Below are positions 25,790 to 35,122 of a stretch of DNA of 64,000 bases, piece after piece. The translations under genes and the position numbers were made by a program. A model generated the notes under the pieces. That model was not told the origin of the DNA and did no database searches. It was given only the letters and a program-made list of their open reading frames with translations. Position 1 is the first letter of the stretch; the number at the start of each line of letters is the position of its first letter. This DNA is from Acidobacteriota bacterium (GTDB lineage Bacteria; Acidobacteriota; Terriglobia; UBA7540). The stretch lies in NCBI GenBank assembly GCA_902812465.1, contig CADDZE010000005.1, positions 1 to 64,000 on the forward strand, read 5' to 3'.

Positions 25790-26518
25790 TCAATCGTACT
25801 TCTCGTAGCTGAGCGCCGAGGCGGGATATCCCATGCCTTCGAGCTGCCGCCGCACGTCATCCACCATCTTCTTCAGGCCGCAGATATAAGCGTGGAATCC
25901 GCTCTTTTGGCCGAGGTGGTGGACGATCTGCTGCTGGACGTAGCCGGTGGCACCGCGCCAGCCCGGCCCGGGGCGGCTGAGCGTGGGAACGAAGCGGAAG
26001 TTGGCGTGCTCGCGCGCGAGCTGCTCGAACTCCTCGCGGTAAAGGATATCCGCCTCACTGCGTACGCCGAAGATCAGCCATACTTCGTGGCTGGCCGCGG
26101 CCGGTCCGCCTTCCCGGAAGGCGTATTGCAGCATGGCGCGGATCGGTGCGATCCCTGTTCCGGTAGCGATGAAGGCGGACACCGGGTCCATCGGCTCGCG
26201 CAGGATGAAAGACCCCCACGGGCCGGTGAACTCGATCTGGTCGCCCGGCTTCAGGTGGAAGAGCCAGGGCGACACGACGCCATCGGGCACAATGTTCAGG
26301 CACAAGTCGAAGCGGTGATCGTGGTGCGGGGAGGAAGCCAGGGAGTAGGAACGCAGAACCTCGCGGCCATCCACGATGACATCCATGGAGATAAACTGCC
26401 CGGGAAGATAGTCAAAGGGCTGGCCATCGCCAATCTCAAACTCGAAATGCTTGGTGCGATCGTTGGTGTACCATGCGCGCCGAAGCGTCGCCGTATAGAA
26501 GTGTTTTTTCACCGCCAC
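25790..26518 (-). CDS. Ferredoxin-NADP reductase-like FAD/NAD oxidoreductase
   Basis: A 242-residue protein of the FNR superfamily. The FAD-binding domain (about 1-100) has the RSYSLAS motif (RxYS) and the NAD(P)-binding domain (about 105-242) has TGTGIAPIRAML, CGLKKMVDDVRRQL and a C-terminal aromatic region SYEKYD. No iron-sulfur or globin domain is fused. It would move electrons between NAD(P)H and a ferredoxin or flavoprotein partner not found nearby. Translation starts at GTG 26518. It follows the ROK kinase gene by 24 bp on the same strand, so the two may be co-transcribed. Confidence 0.88.
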   Translation of the reverse strand: MAVKKHFYTATLRRAWYTNDRTKHFEFEIGDGQPFDYLPGQFISMDVIVDGREVLRSYSLASSPHHDHRFDLCLNIVPDGVVSPWLFHLKPGDQIEFTGPWGSFILREPMDPVSAFIATGTGIAPIRAMLQYAFREGGPAAASHEVWLIFGVRSEADILYREEFEQLAREHANFRFVPTLSRPGPGWRGATGYVQQQIVHHLGQKSGFHAYICGLKKMVDDVRRQLEGMGYPASALSYEKYD

Positions 26519-26542
26519 GCTGGGTTCTTTCCTCGCTTTGGT

Positions 26543-27625
26543 CTAGGCGCTGGTTCCTGAGTTCAGCGCTCGCAAGCCCCTGCGTCCCGTTAGGTGCGCG
26601 TCGCAGGGTTTGGGTTTTGGCAGCGGACCACCGGTCCACGATCCTTCGACCTCTTCGCCCGCCGGCAGCAAGAGAGCGGCGGCGCCGAACACGCCGACGT
26701 TCTCCTGCAGCTTCGCCGGCAGGATAGGCGTTTTGACGGCAAAATCGCGGTTGATGGTGTAGGCCGGAATCGTCTCGCGAATCTTGTCGAACAGAGGCTT
26801 GCCGATACGGGAAACGCCTCCTCCGATCACGATGGCCTCCGGGTCGAGCAGGGTGATCATGCCAGCCAGCCAGACGCCAAGGAAGAACCCGGTTTCATCC
26901 AAGATGATCCGGGCAACCTCGTCGCCCTGGCCGGCTGCCTCGGCAATCATCTCCGGCGTAATCCGCTCGGGATGGCCGCCGCTCATGGTGCGCAGCAGGC
27001 TGGGCTTGGTGTGCTCCTGCTCGAGCAGCACCCGGGCGCGACGGGCCATGGCCGGGCCAGCCGCCAGCGCCTCGATGCACCCCAGCGTCCCGCAACCACA
27101 ACGGTAGGGCGAGCGGTAGTCGATGGAAACGTGTCCGCCCTCCGCCGCCACTCCGTTTTTGCCGTGATAGACGCGCCGATTGATGATGATGCCCGTGCCG
27201 ATGCCGGTGCTGACCGTCACATAGAAGACGTGGCGATAGCCGCAAGCTGCCCCAAACAGGGCCTCTGCCAGGCCAGCCGCGTTGGCGTCATTCTCCACTT
27301 TGGCCGGGAGGCCGAAGCGTTCGGCGATCTTCCGCTCCAGCGGGAAGTCTTTCCAGCCTGGCAGATTGGGCGGATTGATCACCGTCCCGGTCTTGGGGTT
27401 CACCGGACCCGGAGCGCACAGCCCGATGCCAGCGAGGTTCTGCTTGCCGCCAGCAGCACGGATGAGGCGATCAATCACCTTAAGTATCTGGGAGTAGCTT
27501 GTGCGGACGCCTTCCTGGGCCCGGGTGGGAACAAAGACGTCCTTCAGCAGCCGGCCCGTTCCATCCACCAAGCCACCGGCCACCTTGGTACCTCCGATGT
27601 CGATGCCTGCAATCAATTGCCGCAT
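26543..27625 (-). CDS. ROK-family sugar kinase, probable glucokinase
   Basis: A 360-residue ROK protein. It has the N-terminal ATP-binding motif IAGIDIGGTKVAGG, the substrate region VENDANAAGLAEALFGAACG, the ROK signature EGGHVSIDYRSPYRCGCGTL followed by GCIE with its zinc-binding cysteines, and the C-terminal ATP site VIGGGVS. It most likely phosphorylates glucose or a related hexose in the cytoplasm and would feed the pentose-phosphate operon further along. The start at 27625 (MRQLIAGIDIGGTK) is preferred; the 30-residue upstream extension is not family-like. Confidence 0.88.
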   Translation of the reverse strand: MRQLIAGIDIGGTKVAGGLVDGTGRLLKDVFVPTRAQEGVRTSYSQILKVIDRLIRAAGGKQNLAGIGLCAPGPVNPKTGTVINPPNLPGWKDFPLERKIAERFGLPAKVENDANAAGLAEALFGAACGYRHVFYVTVSTGIGTGIIINRRVYHGKNGVAAEGGHVSIDYRSPYRCGCGTLGCIEALAAGPAMARRARVLLEQEHTKPSLLRTMSGGHPERITPEMIAEAAGQGDEVARIILDETGFFLGVWLAGMITLLDPEAIVIGGGVSRIGKPLFDKIRETIPAYTINRDFAVKTPILPAKLQENVGVFGAAALLLPAGEEVEGSWTGGPLPKPKPCDAHLTGRRGLRALNSGTSA

Positions 27626-27768
27626 GTGAAGCCGCTTCTCTGGCCCGGGCGCGATCGCTCGCCAAGCTCGCACACAGAGGGAGCGTACGCCTGAAGCCGA
27701 TTCAGTATAGCCCAACGATCAGCTGAGAGCCGCCGCAGGAAATGAAGCACCCACGGCGGGGAGGCGTT

Positions 27769-28236
27769 TCACGGACCCGGTGCAGCCGCAGACGTGTGGT
27801 CCTGGATAATGCGCCAGCCTTCGGGGAGCCGCCGCAGGATCAGGGTGAAGAAACCGTGCCGGTGATCCTGGGCGCGCTCGAGGTCGAAGCGTCCGATCGC
27901 CAGGGCGATGCGGGGGCAAAGAAGGCGAACCTCGAGGTCCGAAAAGCGGAGCTTTCCCATCGCCTGACGGTCAGGATAAGTCCGGCGGTAGCGCTCCAGC
28001 AAGGCTGACCATCCTCGGCGCATGCCGTCCTCGCTGACAAACGCCGTGTGCGGCGAATTCCAGTATCCGTGCATAAACCGCTCGAGGTCACCCCGGTTCC
28101 ATGCCTCCACCTGGGCGTTCAGCACGGCGCGGATCCCTGCCACGTTGCGAACCGGCGGCGTAGGAGTCTCTTGCGCGAAAGACCGGCAGAGGGCGGAAAA
28201 CAACAGGACGATGGCCGTCGCGGTTGGCAATCTCAC
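27769..28236 (-). CDS. Secreted SnoaL/DUF4440-like protein
   Basis: A 155-residue protein with a cleavable signal peptide (LPTATAIVLLFSALCRSFAQ) and a cone-shaped SnoaL-like (NTF2 fold) domain: IRAVLNAQVEAWNRGDLERF, FMHGYWNSPHTAFVSEDG and FFTLILRRLPEGWRIIQDHT. These domains bind small molecules or act as hydrolases or isomerases; no catalytic residue can be assigned. Its start overlaps the stop of the MFS transporter gene by 4 bases, so it is translationally coupled and may act on that transporter's substrate. Confidence 0.8.
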   Translation of the reverse strand: MRLPTATAIVLLFSALCRSFAQETPTPPVRNVAGIRAVLNAQVEAWNRGDLERFMHGYWNSPHTAFVSEDGMRRGWSALLERYRRTYPDRQAMGKLRFSDLEVRLLCPRIALAIGRFDLERAQDHRHGFFTLILRRLPEGWRIIQDHTSAAAPGP

Positions 28237-29465
28237 GCTTGCACCTCCTTCTGACTGAAAGCGACGCCCTTAGCCTCCGGGCCGGCGGCGATCACGGTGG
28301 CGCCAATCAAAAGCACACCGGCCGCCAGCACGCCCATGGACTGAGTGTAGCTGAGATGCTGGGCCAGCACCGCTTCCACGTAGGCGATCGAAGAAGCGAT
28401 GAGGACGCCTAATTGGTAGGCGAAACCGGGAAAGAAACCGCGCAGTTCGTTCGGGGAGAGCTCGTTGATATGCGCCGGGATGACTCCCCACGCACCCTGA
28501 ACCATGAATTGCATCAGGAAGGCTCCGGCAGTGATAAGGAACGCCGAAGGGGCCAGGAGCCATAGCGGAACGAGCGCCGCAGCGAGCAGCACGGCAGTCA
28601 CCATGGCTTTGCGGCGCCCCTGGCGGTCCGACCAGAGGCCGAATACCAAACCCCCGGCAATAGCGCCCACCATGGAGACCGCGGTGATGGCTGCTGTGGC
28701 ATGGGTGCTGAATCCGCGCTGCCGTTCCAGAAAGGTGGGATAGAGGTCCTGGGTGCCGTGGGAGATGAAGTTCATCATGGCCATGAGCGCCACAAGATAA
28801 GCAAACAGGCGCGCATGGCGGCGGATGCTGGCCGCGTATTCCTGCCAGGTCGTGCGCGACTGGCGCCAGACCTCGGTCTCCTTCACCCGCGCGCGAATGA
28901 AGAGCGTCAGCAGGGCGGGCAGTCCGCCGACAAAGAACAGCGGCCGCCATCCCCATCGGGGAAAGATCGCGTAGTAGGCCAGCGCGGCGAGCAGGTTGCC
29001 CAGGGCATATCCTTCCTGCAGCAAGCCCGAGAGGACGCCGCGCCATCGTGCCGGGACGGACTCCATCACCAACGACGCCCCGACGCCCCATTCCCCTCCC
29101 ATCCCGATACCGTAGAGCAGACGCAGCACGAAGAAGACGTGGTAGCTGCGGGCCAAGCCGGACAGGATCTCGATCCCGGAGTAGAACAGGACATCGACCA
29201 TCAGTGGCAGGCGGCGGCCGTAACGGTCCGCCAGGAGGCCGAACACCAGCGCACCCACCGGGCGCATCGCCAGGGTGGCCGTAAGGGTGAGGGCAATATC
29301 CGGCAGGGAGCGGTGAAACTCGGCCGCGACCGGAGCCAGAACGAAGGTCAGGACAAAGAAGTCGAAAGCATCCAGCGTCCAGCCGAGGAACCCGACGATG
29401 AGGGCATTGCGCTGATTGGCGCGTTCTTCCCGGGCCGCGGTGGGCAGTTCGCCGTGAAGGGTCAC
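28233..29465 (-). CDS. MFS transporter (sialate/carboxylate:H+ symporter type)
   Basis: A 410-residue 12-segment transporter. The first segment FLGWTLDAFDFFVLTFVLAP is characteristic of the metabolite:H+ symporter/NanT/JEN1 branch, as are the loop-2 motif GLLADRYGRRLPLMV and RLLYGIGMGGEWGVGASLVM. The second-half repeat of the loop motif is GLWSDRQGRRKAMV. Organic acids or sialate are the usual cargo; the true substrate is not predictable. It is followed with a 4-base overlap by a secreted SnoaL-like gene. Confidence 0.88.
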   Translation of the reverse strand: MTLHGELPTAAREERANQRNALIVGFLGWTLDAFDFFVLTFVLAPVAAEFHRSLPDIALTLTATLAMRPVGALVFGLLADRYGRRLPLMVDVLFYSGIEILSGLARSYHVFFVLRLLYGIGMGGEWGVGASLVMESVPARWRGVLSGLLQEGYALGNLLAALAYYAIFPRWGWRPLFFVGGLPALLTLFIRARVKETEVWRQSRTTWQEYAASIRRHARLFAYLVALMAMMNFISHGTQDLYPTFLERQRGFSTHATAAITAVSMVGAIAGGLVFGLWSDRQGRRKAMVTAVLLAAALVPLWLLAPSAFLITAGAFLMQFMVQGAWGVIPAHINELSPNELRGFFPGFAYQLGVLIASSIAYVEAVLAQHLSYTQSMGVLAAGVLLIGATVIAAGPEAKGVAFSQKEVQA

Positions 29466-29591
29466 GACTCCCTGCCGGGGGCCGGGCGTCGCACCCCAGA
29501 AGGATCAAGGGTTGAGGAGCCCGTTGGGCCAGGACTAGCTAGGATCATCTCGGTGTGGGCGGGCGCGGGCGAGGGCCCTTATCGCCGGCAT

Positions 29592-30050
29592 TTAGGAAGT
29601 GGCAGCCACGGATTCCGGCTGGGCGGCTGCCTCGCCGCAGAACCGTTCGAAGGCGTTGCGCAACTCTTCGGCGATGGCATAGGCGTCGCGGCTCTCGATA
29701 TCGCGGCGCTCCATCATAAACACCAGTTGACCATCCCGCAGCAGAGCAATCGAGGGCGATGAAGGGCCGTAGCCGGTGAAGTAACTGCGCGCGCGAGCGG
29801 TCGCCTCCGCGTCCTGTCCGGCAAAAACCGTGGCCAGCACTTCCGGGCGAACCCGGCCTGCCAGCGCCATCGCTACCGCCGGCCGGGCCTTGCCGGCCGC
29901 ACAGCCACAGATCGAGTTGACCACCACTAACGTGGTGCCCTTGGCGCGCCCGAGCACCCGGTCCACTTCCTCCGGCGTCCTCAGATCGAGAAAGCCCAGG
30001 CGCGTCAGCTCTTCGCGCATGGGTGTCACCATTTCTTCGGGATACATCAT
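29592..30050 (-). CDS. Bacilliredoxin BrxA/BrxB family protein
   Basis: A 152-residue thioredoxin-fold protein with the family's CGC active site (VVNSICGCAAGKARP) and conserved opening MYPEEMVTPMREELTRLGF. Bacilliredoxins remove bacillithiol from S-bacillithiolated proteins; the family also occurs in Acidobacteriota and Bacteroidota, some of which make bacillithiol. The gene is divergent from ftsY with a 96-bp spacer. No bshABC genes are in the window. Confidence 0.9.
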   Translation of the reverse strand: MMYPEEMVTPMREELTRLGFLDLRTPEEVDRVLGRAKGTTLVVVNSICGCAAGKARPAVAMALAGRVRPEVLATVFAGQDAEATARARSYFTGYGPSSPSIALLRDGQLVFMMERRDIESRDAYAIAEELRNAFERFCGEAAAQPESVAATS

Positions 30051-30146
30051 TCCTTGCCTCCGCCCATTCTCAGAATCCAGTGGCAGTATAACACGGGCCG
30101 TTTTGGGCGTGCGGGATGCAGCCGGTTCACGATAGAATCGAAGCGC

Positions 30147-31118
30147 ATGCCAATGACCTTATTGGGCGCGTCCGAGAAGGGCGAGAAAAAGGCAGGTCTG
30201 TTTGACCGGCTCAGGCAGGCGGTGGCGTCCACCAAGGCGCAGTTGGTGGAGCGCATCGAGCAGATCGTCGAAGGCCGCGAGGCCATCGACCGCCAGGTGC
30301 TGGATGACTTGGAAGCCGTGCTGATCGGGGCCGACCTGGGGGTGAAGACGACCACGGAGATCCTCGACCACCTCCGGAATCAGGTTGACCGCCGCCAGAT
30401 TCGCGACCCCCAGCAACTCCGCAGCGCCCTCGAGCGGGAGATCCTGGCTATTCTGGAAAAGCCCGCCGCCTCTGCGGCTGCCCGCCAGCAGCCGCCAGCG
30501 GGACAGCCGGAGGTGATTTTTGCCGTGGGCGTCAACGGTGTCGGCAAGACCACCAGCATCGCCAAGCTGGCCAACTTCTACCTGCAGCAGGGCCGGCGTC
30601 CGCTGCTGTGCGCGGCAGATACCTTTCGCGCTGCTGCCATCGAGCAGCTAGAAGTCTGGGCGCGCCGCCTGGGCGTAGAGATCGTGAAGCAGAAGGCGGG
30701 AGCCGATCCCTCCGCCGTTCTCTTTGACGGGCTGGCGGCCGCCCGACGCCATCACGCTGATCCGGTGATTGTCGATACGGCGGGCCGGCTGCACACGAAA
30801 TATAACTTGATGGCGGAGCTTGAGAAGATGTGCCGCATCGCCGGGCGCGAGGTCGCTGGCGCTCCCCATCAGGTCTTCTTGGTCATCGACGCCACCACCG
30901 GCCAGAATGGGTTGCAGCAGGCGCGCCAGTTCCTGGAGCACGCCGGCGCCACCGGGATCATCCTGGCTAAACTCGACGGTACCGCCAAGGGTGGCGTGGT
31001 CGTTGCCATCGCCCGCGAGCTCGGCCTGCCGATCCAGTTTGTGGGTGTGGGCGAAAAGCTCGACGATCTCCTGCCTTTCAATCCCCGCGAGTTTGTCGCT
31101 TCGCTGTTTGAGGCGTGA
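30147..31118 (+). CDS. ftsY: Signal recognition particle receptor FtsY
   Basis: A 323-residue SRP receptor GTPase without the long acidic A-domain of E. coli. The N domain (about 1-105) is helical. The G domain has G1 [15 protein letters not shown], the I-box region [18 protein letters not shown]3 [14 protein letters not shown]4 [10 protein letters not shown] (here [10 protein letters not shown]) and the closing [14 protein letters not shown]. It docks ribosome-SRP complexes at the membrane. ATG 30147 is chosen because the upstream extension from 30054 is unlike any FtsY. The next gene is convergent. Confidence 0.95.
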   Translation: MPMTLLGASEKGEKKAGLFDRLRQAVASTKAQLVERIEQIVEGREAIDRQVLDDLEAVLIGADLGVKTTTEILDHLRNQVDRRQIRDPQQLRSALEREILAILEKPAASAAARQQPPAGQPEVIFAVGVNGVGKTTSIAKLANFYLQQGRRPLLCAADTFRAAAIEQLEVWARRLGVEIVKQKAGADPSAVLFDGLAAARRHHADPVIVDTAGRLHTKYNLMAELEKMCRIAGREVAGAPHQVFLVIDATTGQNGLQQARQFLEHAGATGIILAKLDGTAKGGVVVAIARELGLPIQFVGVGEKLDDLLPFNPREFVASLFEA

Positions 31119-31245
31119 TGAAAGAGTGGGCCATTCCGCTCTGCCTGCCCGGCCCTTCGGCCGGACCCGCGTCCAAAGCCGGGGAACGAGAAAGGTGTGG
31201 CTCAACTCCAGAAAGGGGGCGAAGCGAGGCGCTGAGCCGCCCCGG

Positions 31246-32283
31246 TCATTCGGGAAAGGTGAACGTCAGCTCGCGCCCGATGCGGAAGGCCGGTTTTTTG
31301 CGCTGGCGGAGCAGCTGGACGTCCTCGGAGAGTGCGGTCACCAGGAGGGGCATGGCGATGGTAGAGTCGCAGTAGACATCGATCATCGCCGCGTCGTGGG
31401 CGATCTTGCCCCAGCTTTGGGACTCGGAAAACGTGCAGCCGGAGAGGCCGCCCCAGTGCGGCGGATCGGTACACACCTGGATGGCGTACTTGTGGCCCCG
31501 GTGGTCGTCGCGCGTGAACCGGGCCGTCACTTCTGTCTGGTTTACGAAGTTCTTGGGCGTTCCCCCGCCGAAGTAGATGACACCCGTGGCCGGCGACTCG
31601 GCGGCCAGCCTGGCTGTCTCCAGCACATCGCCAATCACGTCGAACATGAACCGGTTCTTGCCCACGAAACGGTTCTCGGCGATCCCAATGCCAATCGAAG
31701 AATCGCCGATGGCCGGACAATAGAGCGGGACGTGGGCTTTGGCGGCCGCCGTGACGATGCCGTCTTCCTTGGCGCGGGGGATGAGGTGCTGGCCCAACAG
31801 GTAGAGGAATTCCCGCGTGGTATAGGGGCGGGACTGGTCCAGCGAGGCGGCAAAGGCGCCGATCATCTCGTCGGCCTCGCGGAACTCCTCCTCGTCGGCC
31901 AGCACGTCATACATGCGGTCGATGAGGTTTTTCTGCAGGGCGACGTCGTCGACCTGGGGCGAGCACTGGAAGTGATAGCGGCCGAGGGTCTCGTGGATGT
32001 CGTGGAAGAAATTGGCGCCCGTCGAGACCAGGCAGTCAATAAGCCGGTTTTTAATCATGTAGACAACGAGACGCCGCATCCCGGCCGGCACCATGGCGCC
32101 GGCCATGCCCATCATGATCGTCACCCGATCCCCCAGCATGCGTCGCCAGATGTGATAGGCCGTGGCCAGACTGCGCCCCTGGAAGGAGATACCCTGCATC
32201 TTCTCCAGCAGAGCCGCGGCGTTCTTTCGGCGGTCAATCTGAAATGGGCGAGTAGGAGTGGAAAGGAGCTCTTTCTTCTTCAT
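31246..32283 (-). CDS. Deoxyhypusine synthase-like aminobutyltransferase (probable bacterial polyamine enzyme)
   Basis: A 345-residue NAD-dependent enzyme of the deoxyhypusine synthase family. Family motifs are visible: MMGMAGAMVPAGMRRLV, DCLVSTGANFFHDIHETLG, GVIYFGGGTPKNF and the catalytic-lysine loop SQSWGKIAHDAAMIDVYCDS (the Lys matches that of human DHS). Bacteria lack eIF5A, so bacterial members act on polyamines; several are homospermidine synthases. It sits directly behind a pyruvoyl arginine decarboxylase, which supports a polyamine role. ATG 32283 has GGAAGG 9 bases ahead and the usual opening MKKKELLSTPTRPF; a GTG at 32352 is possible. Confidence 0.87.
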   Translation of the reverse strand: MKKKELLSTPTRPFQIDRRKNAAALLEKMQGISFQGRSLATAYHIWRRMLGDRVTIMMGMAGAMVPAGMRRLVVYMIKNRLIDCLVSTGANFFHDIHETLGRYHFQCSPQVDDVALQKNLIDRMYDVLADEEEFREADEMIGAFAASLDQSRPYTTREFLYLLGQHLIPRAKEDGIVTAAAKAHVPLYCPAIGDSSIGIGIAENRFVGKNRFMFDVIGDVLETARLAAESPATGVIYFGGGTPKNFVNQTEVTARFTRDDHRGHKYAIQVCTDPPHWGGLSGCTFSESQSWGKIAHDAAMIDVYCDSTIAMPLLVTALSEDVQLLRQRKKPAFRIGRELTFTFPE

Positions 32284-32355
32284 CTCTCGAAGCCTTCCGC
32301 CGTCGACGTCTGGGCGGCTGTCGTCAAACGCACCGGCCGCCAGCCCCGGCACGCT

Positions 32356-32910
32356 TTACTCATCGACTCCCAGCAGGATGGAAGCGGCCAGCACCGTGGT
32401 CCACAGGCCGCGTTTATCGCCGACCGCCGACTGGGTTATGTTGAGCGTGCGCACAATCTTGTTCGAAATCCGGTAGATTTCCTTCTTTTCGTCCCAACTC
32501 TGATCGGGGTCGAACTCGACTCCTAAAGTGGTGGCCAGCATCTCCGCCGCCAGCTCTTCGGCGTATTCACCCGCCACTTCTTCGGTTTGCCCGAAGGAGT
32601 GGTGCTCGGAGAGGTAGCCAAAGGTGTTGCGGTCGGCCGGCATCGCCACACCCACGGAGGCCGCAATGAGGCGGTGCGGCTCGCGCGTGGAATTTTCGCT
32701 CAGCACCACGAACGTCACCTGGCCGGGTTTCAATTCCTTGATGCCTGCCGCCCGGGAGATCATTTTACAGCGAGGCGGGAAGATGCTCGACACACGCACC
32801 AGGTTGCAGGCCGCAATGCCGGCGGAGCGCAGCGCCAGCTCAAAACTGGTCAGCTTCTCACGGTGCTTGCCCACTCCCTTGGTCAGGAACATCCGTTTAG
32901 GTACGAACAT
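32356..32910 (-). CDS. pdaD: Pyruvoyl-dependent arginine decarboxylase
   Basis: A 184-residue proenzyme of the PvlArgDC family. It cleaves itself between Ser41 and Ser42 in [13 protein letters not shown], turning Ser42 into the pyruvoyl cofactor, and converts arginine to agmatine. Other family stretches are [34 protein letters not shown] and [14 protein letters not shown]. It is the first gene of a two-gene polyamine operon with the deoxyhypusine-synthase-like gene, which starts about 70 bp after its stop. Confidence 0.92.
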   Translation of the reverse strand: MFVPKRMFLTKGVGKHREKLTSFELALRSAGIAACNLVRVSSIFPPRCKMISRAAGIKELKPGQVTFVVLSENSTREPHRLIAASVGVAMPADRNTFGYLSEHHSFGQTEEVAGEYAEELAAEMLATTLGVEFDPDQSWDEKKEIYRISNKIVRTLNITQSAVGDKRGLWTTVLAASILLGVDE

Positions 32911-33555
32911 TTTGCCGTATCACCTGCAGTGGCTCGGGTGCGACCTGGTTCGGGGCTGGCTGGGACGCACGCACTGGGGCAGAGTCAGGCCCCCCTCCGC
33001 CGCGATGCGGCGAACCAAGAATCGCGACGTAACGTAGCAAAAACGCCGGAAGAGTGTCAACGAATTTCTGCCCGGCCCCGGGCTCGCCCCTTTCTTTACC
33101 TCCCGGGCTGGGCAGGAGGAGCAACCGGCGGTGGCGGATAGTCCCGAGCTGCGTCCTGAGGGCGGGGTGTCAGCGCAGGATCGGCAATCTTTGTCCGTGC
33201 GCTACGCGGCGCTCAAACGTCAAAATAGCGGCGGAGGTCCAGAAATCGGTGGCGAGGCGAGCAGCGCGGGGTCCGGCTTCGATTTTTCAACAACCTATCC
33301 GGTTCGTTTCGTCAAAAATATCGCTGCACGCGCCCAGGCGCGGGTGGACGACAGGCGTCGCTACGTTCCTTTCAACGTTTACGACGCTTACCGCGTGCAC
33401 AACGCTTACCTGCGGGTGGTTTGTCTTAACCACTCCCGCGGTGCGATAGGCACGCTGGAGGGTTTCGGCAGAATGGCGGACACCCCGGTCTGCCGCGGGT
33501 GGGCCATCGGACGGGCCCAGCCCCGCTTCGGCAGACCGGGAGGCTGGAGGGACCT
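32911..33555. other. 645-bp intergenic region, no gene recognised
   Basis: Lies between the divergent-facing start of the arginine decarboxylase gene and the end of galT. Open frames exist on both strands (for example 33131-33631 plus), but their composition is arginine-rich and unlike any family known to me, and the longest overlaps galT. The base composition around 33240-33440 is slightly less GC-rich than its surroundings. No RNA fold or repeat stood out. Confidence 0.45.
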
Positions 33556-34572
33556 TCACAGCGTGGCGGTCGCCACGGCGGCTTCCCGCAGGAAGCGGGC
33601 TGACTCTTCCGGCGGAGTGGGATTGATGTAAAAGCCGGTGCCCCATTCGAAGCCGGCCACCTTGGTCAGCTTAGGCATGATCTCCAGGTGCCAATGGTAG
33701 TAATCATTGGAGACGTCGGGGAAGGGTGAGGTGTGAATGATGAAGTTATAGGCGGGATACTCCAGCACCTTATCCAGCCGCATCAGCATGTCCTTGAGGA
33801 TGGGAGCCAGGTTGGCAAACTCGTGCCTTTGCGATTCCTCGAAGGCGGAGCGGTGAGCCTGGGGGAAGATTGCCATCTCGAAGGGAAAACGCGGCGCAAA
33901 CGGCGAAAGCACGATGAAGTCAGGGTTTTCGGCGATCACGCGGATGCCGGTTTCCTTTTCCTGCGCAATCATGTCGCAGAAAAGGCAGCGTTCCTTGTAG
34001 TGGTAGTAGTCCTGCGAGCCGGTGACTTCCTCGAGGACGCGCTTGGGAACGACGGGGAGGGCGATGAGCTGCGAGTGGGTGTGTTCGAGCGAGGCGCCCG
34101 CGGCCTCGCCATGGTTCTTGAAGATGAGGATGTACTTAAAGCGCCGGTCCTTTTTCAGGTCGAGAATGCGATCGCGATAGGCCCAGAGCACCGCTTCAAC
34201 CTTGTCGACGGGCATGGTGGCCAGAGTCAGGTTATGATCGGGCGTTTCGATGATGACCTCGTGGGCGCCGATGCCATTCATCTTGTCATACAGGCCCTCG
34301 CCTTGCCGATTGAGCGATCCCTCAATGCCCAGGGCGGGGAACTTGTTGGGAACCACGCGCAAGCTCCAGCCGGGCGTGTCGCGCGCTGAGCCGTCGCTCC
34401 GATAAGCCAGGATCTCCGGCGGCGTCTTGGACTCATTGCCATAGCAGAAGGGACAGAAACCCGATCCGCGGATTTGCACGTGCTCGCGGACAAAATCCGT
34501 AGGCCGCTTCGCGCGGTCGGTGGCGATGATCACCCAGCGGCCGGTGACGGGGTCTTTCCGCAGTTCAGGCAA
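33556..34572 (-). CDS. galT: Galactose-1-phosphate uridylyltransferase
   Basis: About 338 residues. It exchanges UMP between UDP-glucose and galactose-1-phosphate in the Leloir pathway, or acts on a related sugar-1-phosphate. Features: opening LRKDPVTGRWVIIATDRAKR, zinc site CPFCYGNE, catalytic HxH in GASLEHTHSQLIALP, a second zinc/Cys stretch RCLFCDMIAQE and the C-terminal YYHWHLEIMPKL. Two in-frame TTG codons compete as start: TTG 34572 has AAGGAGG at an ideal 7-base spacing, while TTG 34578 is only one base from it, so 34572 is chosen. The start is 22 bp beyond the stop of yraN, suggesting one transcript. Confidence 0.93.
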   Translation of the reverse strand: MPELRKDPVTGRWVIIATDRAKRPTDFVREHVQIRGSGFCPFCYGNESKTPPEILAYRSDGSARDTPGWSLRVVPNKFPALGIEGSLNRQGEGLYDKMNGIGAHEVIIETPDHNLTLATMPVDKVEAVLWAYRDRILDLKKDRRFKYILIFKNHGEAAGASLEHTHSQLIALPVVPKRVLEEVTGSQDYYHYKERCLFCDMIAQEKETGIRVIAENPDFIVLSPFAPRFPFEMAIFPQAHRSAFEESQRHEFANLAPILKDMLMRLDKVLEYPAYNFIIHTSPFPDVSNDYYHWHLEIMPKLTKVAGFEWGTGFYINPTPPEESARFLREAAVATATL

Positions 34573-34594
34573 GGCCAAACCTCCTTAGTGGAAT

Positions 34595-35068
34595 TCATCC
34601 CTTGAACGCATCCTTGATCAGCCGCACCTGATAGCCGGCCTCCTCGTCCCAGGAGACACTAGCGATGTCGAAGCGATAGGGCACCGCCTTTCTTCCCAGT
34701 TGCTGAAGGTATCGCTTCGCCGCCCGGGCGATGCGCTGGCGCTGCTGGCGGCTGACCGCTGCCTCCGGCGGGCCCGCCTGATCGGAGGCGCGCGTCTTCA
34801 CCTCGATGAAGGCCAGCACTGGGCCGTCCCAGCCCACCAGGTCTACCTCTCCCGCGCCGGCTCGGCCGGGCCGGTTACGTGCCACAATGGTATATCCCGC
34901 CTGCCGCAGGTACCAGTAGGCCAGCGTCTCGCCGCGCCGTCCCGTGTCCAGATGCGCCGCGGTGCTCCCTCTTGGATCCGAGGGCCCGGCGAGGCGGGAG
35001 GCTGCCCGGGCCCGCTGGCGTTCCTTCCACACCAGCGATCGGTACATCAGCCGCGCCAGGAGAGACAT
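34595..35068 (-). CDS. YraN family (UPF0102) nuclease-like protein
   Basis: A 157-residue protein of the restriction-endonuclease-like fold. The conserved core reads GRRGETLAYWYLRQAGYTIV, then GAGEVDLVGWDGPVLAFIEV with KTR, giving the D-ExK nuclease triad, and KRYLQQLG later. The family is widespread and linked to DNA recombination or Holliday-junction processing, but its precise activity is unsettled. It lies just upstream of galT on the same strand. Confidence 0.9.
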   Translation of the reverse strand: MSLLARLMYRSLVWKERQRARAASRLAGPSDPRGSTAAHLDTGRRGETLAYWYLRQAGYTIVARNRPGRAGAGEVDLVGWDGPVLAFIEVKTRASDQAGPPEAAVSRQQRQRIARAAKRYLQQLGRKAVPYRFDIASVSWDEEAGYQVRLIKDAFKG

Positions 35069-35122
35069 CTTTACACGACGGGGATTCGCCCCTCGTATCG
35101 GCCAAGAGCCGAACCCCAGCGC

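Noticed and set aside
30820-32526. 568-codon open frame on the plus strand
   Set aside because: It runs out of frame through ftsY and antisense through the DHS-like and decarboxylase genes; no family similarity.
33131-33631. 166-codon plus-strand frame in the gap before galT
   Set aside because: It overlaps the galT 3' end, lacks a ribosome site and has no domain-like pattern; kept only as a note in the gap entry.
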